The notes beneath the pieces were generated by a model. The model saw only the letters and a list, made by a program, of their open reading frames with translations, made no database searches and was not told the DNA's origin. From Penelope pileata (lineage: Eukaryota; Chordata; Aves; Galliformes; Cracidae), in contig WBMW01003931.1 in the NCBI GenBank assembly GCA_013396635.1, forward strand, positions 535,347-599,346: a DNA stretch of 64,000 bases, in the 5' to 3' direction. The position numbers and the translations under genes are program-made. Shown piece after piece: positions 10,716 through 21,400 of this stretch. Within the stretch, counting starts at the first letter, position 1, and each line of letters begins with the position of its first letter.

Positions 10716-13515
10716 ACCCACAAGTATTTTGAAGGATTCTTTGCAAATACAAAACTTTTATTGTATCTTACATTAAACAGTTGTGGAATACAACTATATA
10801 CTGTTCTATAGACCTTTTTTGTTCATGTCTGAAGGGATCATCAATCTGTCCATTTGTAGTGGAAGAAAGAGAATACTGAAAAGAAAACTAGATTGAAAAA
10901 AAAGGTAGGGAGATGGAGGCTAAGATATAGGAAAGAGGAAGTAAAAATGTGACATTCAAGGTAACCAAATCTTATCTGTATGTACTGAATGTTTCTTAAA
11001 TCGTGTGGTAAAATAAGTGGCATGTAAAAAAGGTCACAGTAATAACTGGGGAAAAATCGATGTGTTGTCAGAGTGCTTAGCAAAACGATTGCTTATCAGA
11101 AGCTTAATATTCCCTTGTTCAAATGGCAAATTATCTTCAAAAAGATATATTTTTTAGTATTTTGGTTTGTTTCCTTTTGAAGTCCTGGAGGATGGTAATA
11201 AATAAAGTTGAACATGTCGTGATTCTATTTCTACTTCTTTTTTTTGTTGTTTGAAAATCATGGAGTGTAAGGAGAGGACTTCATTTTTTTTTCAAGTGAA
11301 AAGTAACTTTCTGTACAGTTCTAACTGAATTCTCAAGTTATGATGTACTGCTTTGCATGTTTGCTTTTAGCTGCCCTTTTAATCTTTATGCCCATCAGAA
11401 GCATCTTTGAATACCTAATCAGAATCTCCCCAAAAATGCTTATATTTCATGCTTAAAAAAATGTGGCTTACAACATATTGCATTGTACTGTTTGGATCTC
11501 ATGTGTAATTCATTAAATTGCATGTTTTGTGACAGTAGAGAAGATTCAAAATTTATTCTGCCTGACTGTAATGCTTTCCATCCTTTCCTATCTTTATTCA
11601 AACACTAGAATAGACAGTTTAAATTTCAAAATGCAATCTCGTTGACCCATTTCTACAGCCCCTAAAACTTATTGGTAAACTCAGATGGCCTGTGGCCTTC
11701 GCTGAAGAAAACAGTATATTTAATACTGCTGTATTTATCTTTCAGCTAAAATATTTCATCCGTATAATCCATTATTTAAACGTAAGACTTTATTTTCTTG
11801 TATGTTGAAACCATTTTGTCTTATAAACTAGTTGCTACAGAACCAGTTTCCTTTTAAGGATGCTTATTGTGCAATATGATTGTGGTACTGAAACTGAAAT
11901 TTATGAACACTGGAAGAATAACATGCAGATAATGTCTCAGTGGCTAAAATACTATTTCACTCTTTGCTGGCGTAAACCAGGACTTGCTGCCCTCAGAACA
12001 AATATTTGTTTAATATATTATTGTAAAGGCAGGTGGAAGTGGTATCAAACAGGCTTACAATCCATTTTAAGGCTGTGTAGTACAGGCATTGCATAGAAAT
12101 ATCTCATGAAATGCTAATGTGGTATCAAAAACTTTGTTGGCTGAATGTAGACCCTCATCTCTGACCTAAGATGGAGCAAAGTTTTGATATCTGTGTTCTT
12201 AGGTTTTTTACCTTTCTCTTCCTACAAGCTCTGTTTGCACTACTGGCTTCTGAGACAATTTTCTGAAACTGAAGAACACTTGTATGATCTCAATAAGCCA
12301 TCCGTAGGGCTTCCATGAAGGAAAAAAATAGTCTAAAATATTATCCACTGATCCTAAGAAAGAAATAATGTTACTTTGGACCTTTTTAAGTTTCAAGACT
12401 CAATGTTACTTGAATTCTCACTCAATTTATTTGCAAAAGATAACGCATATACCTTATGTGAGGTGTGGTAGCAGATGTGTGATATAAAAGAAATAGCTGG
12501 GGACCACCATTTAATGCACATTAAAGGTCTTGTATGGTAGTTTGCCGTGTAGAAATCACGTGATAGGGAATAATTTTAAGTCAGTAGACTGTATCAGGGC
12601 AGCAAGGATCAATGCTTCTGGCATGCTTATAATTTTTAATCACATTTTTTCCATCTGTTTTCAAAAAGAAAAGTGAAATAATCATCCTTTGTCAAGGTAT
12701 TTGGAAAGCACTTGGATGACTTGGATATTTTTTGTGGTAGTAGCCAGTCACCACTGAATTCTCAATTGGAAGGTGTTGGAAAGCCTGTAGAGCACTGTGA
12801 GTCTAGCTTATTTGGCTGCCTTTTTGTTTGTAACTTGGCATCATTATTCTGCTACCATTCAGTTGCTACATTTACATGGTTTTCTTTGGAACTAAGTGCA
12901 GTTTTTTGCTGGGGCATATTTTCTCCATCAGAATATTGTCACTGTGCTGACAGAAAAAAATAGGTGCAAGACACGCTCGCGCATCACAGAACCAGCATAC
13001 TGTAAAGCCTGAGGTAATAAAGCATCCTTATCCCAAGAGGCCTCTTGGTTTTAAGAGTAACAATGAAAGAATCTTGATACAGTCAGTTGGAAAGCATGAT
13101 GTATGGAAACATTCAGCCTAGAAAACTAGATTCAGACACAGAATGTCACCTTTGCAATGTGTTTAACTGGCTATGCTGATTTTGTTCCTAGGAACTGAAT
13201 TTTTTTTTGATTAACTTAGGTTTCCACAGGGCCCTGTGCTGTAGCCACAGAAATGGGAATTGATTATAGAAGGTATTGTCATAGATATTTCACTGCATGC
13301 AGTATTCTTGAGGGCATTTTTTTTTAACCTTTTCGATGAAGGAAGATGAGGAATTATTCTGCTTAGTAAGCAAACATGGCCTTCTTAGCACCAAAAGTGG
13401 CATTAAAAAGTGGCTTTAATTTGAACTAGTAATTTATCTAGGCAGTTGTAACTTTAGGGGTACAAAACACATAGAAATCTTACAGATAAACTGATTCTAT
13501 TTCTTAATCTGTGTT

Positions 13516-13702
13516 TATAGAGTCATAGAATTGTTGGGTTGGAAGGGACTTTAAGGCCCATGCAGTCCCAACCCCCTGCCATGGGCAGGGCTGCCCCCCG
13601 CCAGCTCAGGCTGCCCAGGGCCCATCCAACCTGGCCTTGAGCGCCTCCAGGGATGGGGCACCCACAGCTCTCTGGGCAGCTGGGCCAGGGCCTCACTGCC
13701 AC
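13516..13702 (-). mobile_element. CR1 LINE 3' fragment, antisense
   Basis: The minus strand gives a CR1 3' end of about 187 nt. It has the block reading GGATGGGCCCTGGGCAGCCT, then the hairpin region with GGTTGGGACT...CCCTTCCAACCC, then a tail of ATTCTATGACTCTAT. It is the same 3' subfamily as the end of the degenerate copy at 58898-60062, with near-identical wording through the GGCCCTGGGCAGCCTGAGCTG region. It is severely 5' truncated. Confidence 0.92.
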
Positions 13703-13873
13703 TATTTCCAGTAGTTTTCACATAGATTTCCAGTATTTTGATGTTATCGGTAATTTTTTGTTTGTTTTCTGGTTTTGGTTCCAATTTCATGTTTGAGATA
13801 GATAAGATATAAGTTATTTCATGCTAAAAAAAAAAATAATAGTTTGCTGACTGATAAGTAAAATCCTGCCAAG
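13703..13873 (+). other. Unique spacer between two CR1 copies
   Basis: About 170 nt of AT-rich intronic sequence separating two CR1 copies whose 5' ends face each other. It includes an A run at about 13826-13836. No coding content is seen. The frame of the downstream CR1 ORF stays open back to 13862 and is closed by a TAA at 13859-13861. Confidence 0.7.
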
Positions 13874-13909
13874 ATACTGTTGGCCATACTGTTGGCCATA
13901 CTGTTGGCC
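13874..13909 (+). repeat. Three tandem 12-bp units at the CR1 5' edge
   Basis: The unit ATACTGTTGGCC occurs three times head to tail without change. At 12 bp it preserves reading frame and adds Ile-Leu-Leu-Ala repeats to the open frame. It sits at the boundary between unique DNA and recognisable CR1 coding sequence. Confidence 0.9.
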
Positions 13910-15934
13910 AGGAAATCAGGGAAGGGTGGCAGGAGACCGCCGTGGATGAGCTCGGAGCTCATGGGCATGATCAAAGAGAAGAAGAAGGTCCATGAAATGT
14001 GGAAAAAGGGCCTGTCCTCTTGGGAGGAGTACAGGAATGTTGTGAGGGGCTGCAGGAATATGACAAGAAAGGCCAAAGCCCAATTGGAGTTTAAATTGGC
14101 AAAGGAGATAAAGGATAATAAGAAGGGGTTTTTTAAGTATGTCAACAGTAAGAGGAAGCCTAGGGAAAATGTGGGTCCCCTGCTGGATGAGGGGGGTGTC
14201 CTGACAATGGAGGATGCTGAGAAGGTGGAGATATTGAATGCCTTCTTTGCTTCAGTCTTCACTTCTAAGACTCCTCCTCGGGACTCCTCATCCCTGGAGA
14301 TGTGTGATAGAGTCCGGAAAATGGAGGGCTTCCCTCCGGTTGAGAAGAGCTTCCCTCTGGTTGAGGAGGGGATGGTCCGGGAGCGTCTGGCTGGGATGGA
14401 TGTGCACAAATCCATGGGCCCTGATGGGATGCATCCGCGTGTGCTGAGGGAGCTGGCGGATGTGATTGCCCTACCGCTCTCTATCATCTTTGACAGGTCT
14501 TGGAGAACGGGAGAAGTGCCTGAAGACTGGAGGATAGCCAATGTCACTCCGGTCTTCAAGAAGGGCAAGAAGGAGGATCCAGGGAACTACAGGCCAGTCA
14601 GCCTCACCTCTGTCCCTGGAAAGGTGATGGAGCAGCTTGTTCTGGATGCCATCTCCCAGCAATTGGAAGAGAAGAAGGTTATCAGGAGTAGTCAGCATGG
14701 ATTCACCAAGGGGAAATCATGTTTGACCAACCTGGTAGCCTTCTATGATAACATCACTGGCTGGGTAGATGGGGGGAGAGCAGTGGATGTCATCTACCTT
14801 GATTTCAGCAAGGCTTTTGACACTGTCTCCCATGACATCCTGATAGCAAAGATGAGAAAATGTGGGATAGATGAGTGGACTGTGAGGTGGGTTGAGAACT
14901 GGCTGACTGGCCGAGCTCAGAGGGTAGTGATCAGCGGCACAGAGTCCAGCTGGAGGCCTGTAACTAGCGGTGTTCCCCAGGGGTCGGTGCTGGGTCCAGT
15001 CTTGTTCAATGTCTTCATCAATGACCTTGATGAGGGGATTGTGTCCACCCTCAGCAAGTTTGCTGATGACACGAAGCTGGGGGGAGTGGCTGACACGCCA
15101 GAAGGCTGTGCTGCCATTCAGCAAGACCTGGACAGGCTGGAGAGATGGGCAGAGAGGAACCTGATGAGGTTCAACAAAAGCAAGTGTAGAGTCTTGCACC
15201 TGGGGAGGAATAACCGCATGTACCAGTACAGGCTGGGGGACGACCTGCTGGAGAGGAGCTCTACAGAGAGGGACCTGGGGGTCCTGGTAGATGACAGGTT
15301 GGCCATGAGCCAGCAGTGTGCCCTGGTGGCTAAGAAGGCCAATGGGATCCTAGGGTGCATTAAAAAGAGTATTGCCAGCAGGTCGAGGGAGGTGATCCTT
15401 CCCCTCTACTCTGCCCTGGTCAGGCCTCAGCTGGAGTACTGTATCCAGTTCTGGGCTCCCCTGTATAAGAAAGACAGGGACCTCCTGGAAAGAGTCCAGC
15501 GGAGGGCCACAAAGATGATAAAGGGCCTGGAGCATCTCCCCTATGAGGAGAGGCTCAGTAAGCTGGGTCTGTTCAGCCTGGAGAAAAGAAGGCTGAGAGG
15601 GGACCTGATCCATGTTTATAAGTATCTTAGTTGCGGGAGGCAAATGGAGGTGGGGAACCTCTTTTCGGTGGTCAGTGGGGACAGGACAAGGGGCAATGGC
15701 CTTAAGCTGGAGCACAGGAAGTTCCGCACCAACATGCGGAAGAACTTCTTCACGGTGCGGGTGACGGAGCACTGGAACAGGCTGCCCAGGGAGGTTGTGG
15801 AGTCTCCTTCCCTGGAGATATTCAAGACCCGCCTGGATGCCTACCTGTGCAACCTGCTATGGGGAACCTGCTCTGGCAGGGGGGTTGGACTCGATGATCT
15901 CTTGAGGTCCCTTCCAACCCCTGCAATTCTGTGA
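13880..15934 (+). CDS. CR1 ORF2 fragment: reverse transcriptase, open frame
   Basis: A 684-codon frame encodes the reverse transcriptase half of CR1 ORF2, which copies the element's RNA at a nicked target. The frame is open from 13862. Numbered from 13880 (a TTG), the first ATG is codon 23 (13946), so there is no natural start: the true N-terminus and the apurinic-type endonuclease are lost. Fingers-type motif NYRPVSLTS lies at 236-244, QHGF at 272-275, motif A YLDFSKAFD with catalytic Asp308, motif B SGVPQGSVLGP at 363-373, and motif C FADD at 394-397. All palm aspartates are therefore present. The C-terminal region (RRATKMIKGLEHL, LGLFSLEKRRLRGDL) is also intact. The stop lies in the tail repeat. 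Residues 1-10 come from the 12-bp repeat. The RT core looks undamaged, but without the endonuclease the copy should not move by itself. Expression would depend on host intronic transcription. Confidence 0.93.
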   Translation: MAILLAILLARKSGKGGRRPPWMSSELMGMIKEKKKVHEMWKKGLSSWEEYRNVVRGCRNMTRKAKAQLEFKLAKEIKDNKKGFFKYVNSKRKPRENVGPLLDEGGVLTMEDAEKVEILNAFFASVFTSKTPPRDSSSLEMCDRVRKMEGFPPVEKSFPLVEEGMVRERLAGMDVHKSMGPDGMHPRVLRELADVIALPLSIIFDRSWRTGEVPEDWRIANVTPVFKKGKKEDPGNYRPVSLTSVPGKVMEQLVLDAISQQLEEKKVIRSSQHGFTKGKSCLTNLVAFYDNITGWVDGGRAVDVIYLDFSKAFDTVSHDILIAKMRKCGIDEWTVRWVENWLTGRAQRVVISGTESSWRPVTSGVPQGSVLGPVLFNVFINDLDEGIVSTLSKFADDTKLGGVADTPEGCAAIQQDLDRLERWAERNLMRFNKSKCRVLHLGRNNRMYQYRLGDDLLERSSTERDLGVLVDDRLAMSQQCALVAKKANGILGCIKKSIASRSREVILPLYSALVRPQLEYCIQFWAPLYKKDRDLLERVQRRATKMIKGLEHLPYEERLSKLGLFSLEKRRLRGDLIHVYKYLSCGRQMEVGNLFSVVSGDRTRGNGLKLEHRKFRTNMRKNFFTVRVTEHWNRLPREVVESPSLEIFKTRLDAYLCNLLWGTCSGRGVGLDDLLRSLPTPAIL
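15881..15921 (+). repeat. CR1 3' hairpin
   Basis: A 9-bp perfect stem, GGGGTTGGA with TCCAACCCC, encloses a 23-nt loop just ahead of the tail repeat. CR1 3' ends of this kind are thought to be bound by the element's own reverse transcriptase. Here the hairpin is also inside the open reading frame. Confidence 0.85.
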
Positions 15935-15949
15935 TTCTGTGATTCTGTG
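15926..15949 (+). repeat. CR1 tail, three ATTCTGTG units
   Basis: Three exact 8-bp units close the element, the diagnostic CR1 3' terminus. The ORF2 stop codon TGA (15932-15934) is formed at the junction of units one and two. Confidence 0.95.
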
Positions 15950-16930
15950 ATATTCAGGAGAAAAATGAATGAATTAGGAGAAATAAATCGTATCTTGACC
16001 TGGTATACAGTGGAAAACAGACAAAAAAAACTTGGTAAACTTTATTGAATGTAGCTTTTTCTGTACTTCATTCTTTAAGTTTGTCATTGTTCTGCTTTTA
16101 ATCTTGCAGTTCTGAACACAGTTTGAAATTAGTAAGTTACAATGGTTAAATAGAAAAAATGAGAGGTTTTCTTTAATCCCACTTCCTTTTGTCTGTGTCA
16201 GCTCAGCTGACTTGAAATGTATAAATTATGCGTATTTCCAGTGTATGTCATAAAGAAATTTAATGCTACTTTCTCTTCCTTTTCTGTATTTTTTCAACGG
16301 CATATTCTCCATAAAATCAATGAATACTTTCTTTTTTTTTTTTGCTAGAGAACGTATTCAAACTTCTGTTTTCACAATATGAATAAATATTTGTGTCAAG
16401 TTTGAATTCAGCACAATTCCATCTTCTCTTTAAGAATAGTAATAGTTCAAAAAAGAAAAAGCCAAAAGAACTCAGAAAATTAAACTGTTTTCAGCTACAA
16501 GATACAGAAATAACACATATCTTTTGCAGAGTTTTATCAAATATAGGAGTAGATGAGAAGAGATGGACATAGATGTCTTTTTAGGATGCCTACAAGCATA
16601 GGTATAAATTGTTGTCTACTTAATGGTAATTGATTCTGTTCTGCAAGACTCACCAGAAAATTCTACGCATCATTTCTGGAAACAGAGAAACAGTTCACTA
16701 TGAAGATTTTAGATACAATACAGTCAGAGTTTTTGGAGGAGGGTGGAAGGAAAAGGGAAAAATAAATAAACTTGGAGTAAAATTGAAGATCTCTTTCTTT
16801 GAAATCCAGATCAATCGATAAGCGTGTCCCGCTACATGTTGGCTATATAACATTATTCAGTCTGCGAGAATGTCTGCTGGTCATCATTAGCTCCACAAGG
16901 AAGGTTTTTTAATGTTCCAAATTGTTCTGC

Positions 16931-16975
16931 TTTTTTTGTTGTTTTGTTTTTTTGTTTGTTTGTTTTTTGTTTTTT
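16931..16975 (+). repeat. T-rich TTTG tract
   Basis: An imperfect run of T blocks broken by single G, with TTTGTTTGTTTG in the middle. Simple low-complexity sequence. Confidence 0.75.
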
Positions 16976-17897
16976 AATTTCAGCATGGCGTGAAAGCAGA
17001 AAGCATGCTAGGCAGTTTTGAGAGTACAGATAGCTGGAACATTAGGATTCTGTCTGATATAACCTGTTTTTCATCTAATATACTTTTTAGAAGTTTCAGC
17101 ATTCAGTGGTCATTGGAACAGATAATATTTAGTCATTTGGAAATTATTTTTCACCAGTGACTGGATAAACTATAACCTGAAACTATAGCTCAGAACTGTA
17201 GCCCTTTACGTGTGAAAGAGACAAATATTCTACGGTCAGCTGAAGTTGTGATACAGGATATTCGTAACAATAGAATTATATTGGTTTGGGGTGGAAAACA
17301 GTAATTTGCTATGAGGCATTAGCTTAATAAACTGGTGTGCCAACAGTAGAGGTTAAGAAGGGTGAAAATGTTCTATTTTGATGTTTTGCCAAGTTAAGCA
17401 GTGAAATATTGTGAGCATGAACCAAGTGAAATGGAATGCTTTCTACTGGCTGAAGTTTTTCTTTGGGTTTCAAACTAGAAATCTCAGTGAGTGAGTGATA
17501 ATTCATAAGTGGTAAAGTGTAACAGTAGATAAGCGCCCTTCCTGCCCTGCTTCCTCTCCCACTGAGGAGAAATTGCTGAACAGAAATCTGAAGTGCTGAG
17601 GTGTTTATTTTAACACTGGGAAACACTTACTACTTCAAATATTTGCCTGCTTGTATATCATATCTATTATACCAGATGTGCCACATACAAATTAGACATG
17701 GCTCATAAAGTCTGGTAACCTTAGATTTTTCAAGATTTTGAATGTAAATTTTCCTTTTACTTAGCTGTTCTCTAACTCATGTCAAGGAGGCTTTCTAGCA
17801 ATACAAGCCTCCATACATTTTTAACTAAAATCCTGAGTAGCATTCTTCCCATACATGAAACATCCATCTTATTCAGTTCCACACTTAAATATATTGC

Positions 17898-17917
17898 ATA
17901 TATATATATATATATAT
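17898..17917. repeat. AT dinucleotide microsatellite
   Basis: Ten uninterrupted AT units. Confidence 0.9.
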
Positions 17918-18478
17918 TTAGATGGTGTTACAGCAAGAAATGTAGAAATGGAGAAAGCATTTACTGAATCTGGAACCACGTTGTCTTAATTACTTGGCTA
18001 GGTGCACAGCTGCATTTGCTACCTAGCAAAGTTTCTTTACAGTGATGGTAACTATACAAAGAAAGCCTAAGCTGGATTCAGGTTACTACATTCTAGGTCA
18101 GAGTTGAATAAAATATAAAGAAACCAGGAGTCAAATTACGCTATGATTTCTTCTTCACTTGTCCTTGTACTGTGATATGTTCACTGAACTATCTAATGCA
18201 GCGTGTGTTTATCTCTCATTCTGTCTCTAATGGATGCTGGCATAGGAGACTTTGCGGTGCATGTTAATTTCATGGAAGGGAAGGTTAGATTTTGGCAGGC
18301 TGGGCTCCAGGCACCCCCCTCTGGACTTCACAGAAGAGATGCCAGCCAGCTTTGCAGACTAGCCTGTTGGGTGTGTTGTCACATTTTAGCAGGCTGTGAA
18401 GCCAGCTGGCAGTAACATCCAGCACAGCAGTAGGTGACACGAGTGAACTGGTCTTTGGTAAACCAGAGGTGTTTTTTT

Positions 18479-18497
18479 GTTGTTGTTGTTGTTGTTT
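18479..18497 (+). repeat. TGT trinucleotide microsatellite
   Basis: About six TGT/GTT units flanked by T runs. On the minus strand it reads as CAA-type repeats, which gives the poly-Gln run in a spurious antisense frame. Confidence 0.85.
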
Positions 18498-21400
18498 TTT
18501 AAATGTATTTAGCAGAGTCATTTAACACTAATTACCAAAAATCATTTTGTGAATGTCTTTACAACCTTCAACCTTATAACTATTTAATAAAACTGATCTG
18601 GGAAGGTTGTTTATTAAGAACTGCCTGTTAATTTTTTAAAATCACAAACTTAGATTGTTTTGCTTTCAATCTATCATACGCTTCAGGACTTCTAAAGGTC
18701 TTTTTATATCATGTGATATTAATGTCATCAAGGGAGTGAGGCAGAAGTATTTGCCTAGTATTTTTTCAGTTTTATGTGCTCTAGTAAATCTGAGGTGCTT
18801 CGTTCTGGTTTTCAAGTTTCAAAATACATTAACCATCTTATGCAGTGGCTCATACCCACCTCATTACAAGAAGGGTAGGAATATGATCCCTAGATGTGGT
18901 TTTTCCTAAGTAGGTGATTATTTGTGTGTATGCCATTTGTGCATAGATTTCTGCACTGGACCATGTTACATAGTGTATTAGGTCTTCTTAGCATTAGTTA
19001 CATATACATGTAGGTTTTTTTCTGTGTGAATGCATTCTGGAGGGTGGTTTTGAAACACTGATATTCGTGTTACTAGGGATAAGCGTGGTGTCTGCATTAT
19101 TTGCCGGTAATCTGAGGTGGATTTGGTTTCAGAAAATGTGAGCTAGTTCTATGCTCACTCTGATTTTACCTACGTAAGTTTTAAAGCACCAGCTGTATGG
19201 CAGATGCTTATATTAGGGTCTTACGTTTCAAGCAGAACACAAGAAATTCTTAGGATACCTTACTTGCTTCTACTACAGATTTTTTCTCCTCCAGATTCAG
19301 CCAATCCATAGTCTTGGGTTATATATAACAGTTTCAGTCTCAGACTTCTCTCAAATCCTACGGGCTAGAACCTGTTTCCCTCCTTCAATTTCTATTCTTC
19401 TCGGTGCTGCTTTCTCTTCTGATAGACAATAGTTGATAAGTAAGTTTGAGTGAGGAAAGAAATTCTATTCTGCTTTGTCACTGCCTGCAAGAAAAGATAA
19501 TATGTTTACATTTTGTTTTGCTCTTCACTATGTCCGTGTCCTTAGTTCTTTTGATCATTCAGGAGTCCAATGAACTGTCAGCCTCCTGCAGCTTGCATAA
19601 GTAAGTGGCTTAAATGGTCTGATTTTTTCAACAATGAAAGCCTTTTTCTTGTCTTTCTTGGAGACCGGCTTCTTTTTTTGGTGGCTGTGATCTATCTGAT
19701 TGGTTTTGCATTTTTTTTTTTCTTTTCCCCTGAAATTATAATCTCCACCCTCTTGCCGTGACTTTTTTTTTCTTACCCCATCTAGCTGCACATCATAGTT
19801 TAAAGCCTTCTGTTTATGGTGGTATAACAGTGTCCACAAACTTAAGTTCTGCATGGAAGTGGACTCATAAATTAAGGAGAGAAATAGTATAGGCCATAAA
19901 ATACGTGATATAATATTTTCTTTGCCATAATTCTTCTCCTACTTCAAGACTGACTTGCATATGTTTTTACTTGCATGTCGAATTGCATAACTTTTTGTTG
20001 AGGCTGTGTGTGGCTTTAAGGATAGTTACAAAGTAGAATTCAATGGGAGAGTGGGGCCTAAATTTAATGTTCGCATCTGGGCTATTTTCCAGATTTGTTT
20101 TTTCCTGCCAATCTGCAATTGTTATCAGTAGGCTCTTGTTATACAAAATGAGACTACAGACAGGAACTGGAAGTATAATTTGACCTTCCTTAATGTGGGA
20201 ATTTGGCAATCCAACTTGGATTTTCTTTAAGAATTTTTCTTTTGTTCTTCATGTGCTTCAGAATTTTGCTTCCAGAATAAAAACCACTGGTCTCTAAATA
20301 TGTTTATGCTCATTTTGTAGTGATTTATATTTTTAATGAATACATCTGGTAGAAGATATTTGACTTTTTGTTTAGAATGTACTCAGGTACACTGGAGTAT
20401 ACAAAATGTATTTGCATTTGTAAGTTTTAATAACATAAGCACGTGAAGGCTTATGAAAGAAAGCAAATTTTTTCTTCTATCTAGTCTTCTATGTGACAAA
20501 ACATAATCTTTTGAAGTGATTTCATGGCGTTTTAAGGCATTCTCTTCATACATGTGTATGAGTAAATTGATAAACAGAATTGTACTCTGAGTTCTTTATG
20601 CTTAGGATTTGAGCAATCTTAGTTCTGTTCTGGCTACTAGCTCTTGCTAGTATCTTTTCAAGATACTAGTATATATAGCTCTATGTACTATGTATAGTAT
20701 ATATAAGATAGGTAGTGTACTTTTCAAGGATCTTCCCTGACCTTTTCAATATGTGAATTGAATTGCTGTGTGTTTTCAGATACTAATTAGAGCATTCCAG
20801 TAAAGTTGGATTATGACATATTTAAGAAAAATAAAACATAATTTGCTCCTCATTCTTCTTCAGTTGTCATAACTTTATGCATCTTTTGTTTCCAGGTTTA
20901 TGACAGTCTAAAATTGGAAAAGTTTTGTGGGAGCTCTTTCTAGTGGTAGTGACAGAGACTTTCTAAAATAACGTATTATTTCAATACGTAGAAAGATTTG
21001 ACTTGTTAGATTTCTTTTTCAAAGTTAGCCCAAAAAAGCAACTCAAATGAAATTTGTTTATCAGGTTCTAAGTGACATCAGTCCAACTGTCATCTTCATG
21101 GGAAATATATAGTTCCATGTGTATTGTAGGATATTGGATAAAAGTTGCAAAATAAGCAGTATAAATGTTTGTGGAAAATGTGGTTTCTTGCATAGTATGA
21201 TATTACAGAGATGCAAAGGTAGAAGGCCAAAGATGTACTCTCTTACGTGTGAACATAATGGTCAGTAAGCGTCTTTCTAAATTGCTTTTATGTTATTATG
21301 CTACACTTGTTGACAAGAAATGTCTGAAGTAACAGCTGCTGGCCCTATGGAAACTGAAAGTGTATATTAACATTTGAAGGGAAAGAGTGCAACAGAGGAT

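Larger units (their letters stand above)
7097..13515 (+). other. HLCS: HLCS large intron, second unique segment
   Basis: This is AT-rich unique intronic sequence. It holds the inverted-repeat block at 8605-8689 and an AAAC-rich simple tract at about 10659-10715. I see no exon, RNA gene or transposon that I can name. The short open frames have no recognisable domains. Confidence 0.7.
13874..15950 (+). mobile_element. CR1 LINE, 5' truncated, young copy
   Basis: This is a sense-oriented CR1 non-LTR retrotransposon of about 2.08 kb. It keeps the second half of ORF2 (linker, reverse transcriptase and C-terminal region) and a complete 3' end. The 3' end has a stem of GGGGTTGGA (15881-15889) with TCCAACCCC (15913-15921), followed by exactly three ATTCTGTG units. 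ORF1 and the endonuclease part of ORF2 are missing, as expected for incomplete target-primed reverse transcription. A long frame without stops or frameshifts points to a recent insertion. The element is visibly richer in G and C than the intron around it. The 5' edge lies within or just after the 12-bp repeat at 13874-13909. I see no target-site duplication, which is usual for CR1. Confidence 0.97.

Noticed and set aside
13819..14568. 249-codon minus-strand open frame
   Set aside because: It is a shadow of the CR1 reverse transcriptase frame on the plus strand, produced by its base composition.
14717..15199. 160-codon minus-strand open frame
   Set aside because: It lies antisense within CR1 ORF2, with no domain of its own.
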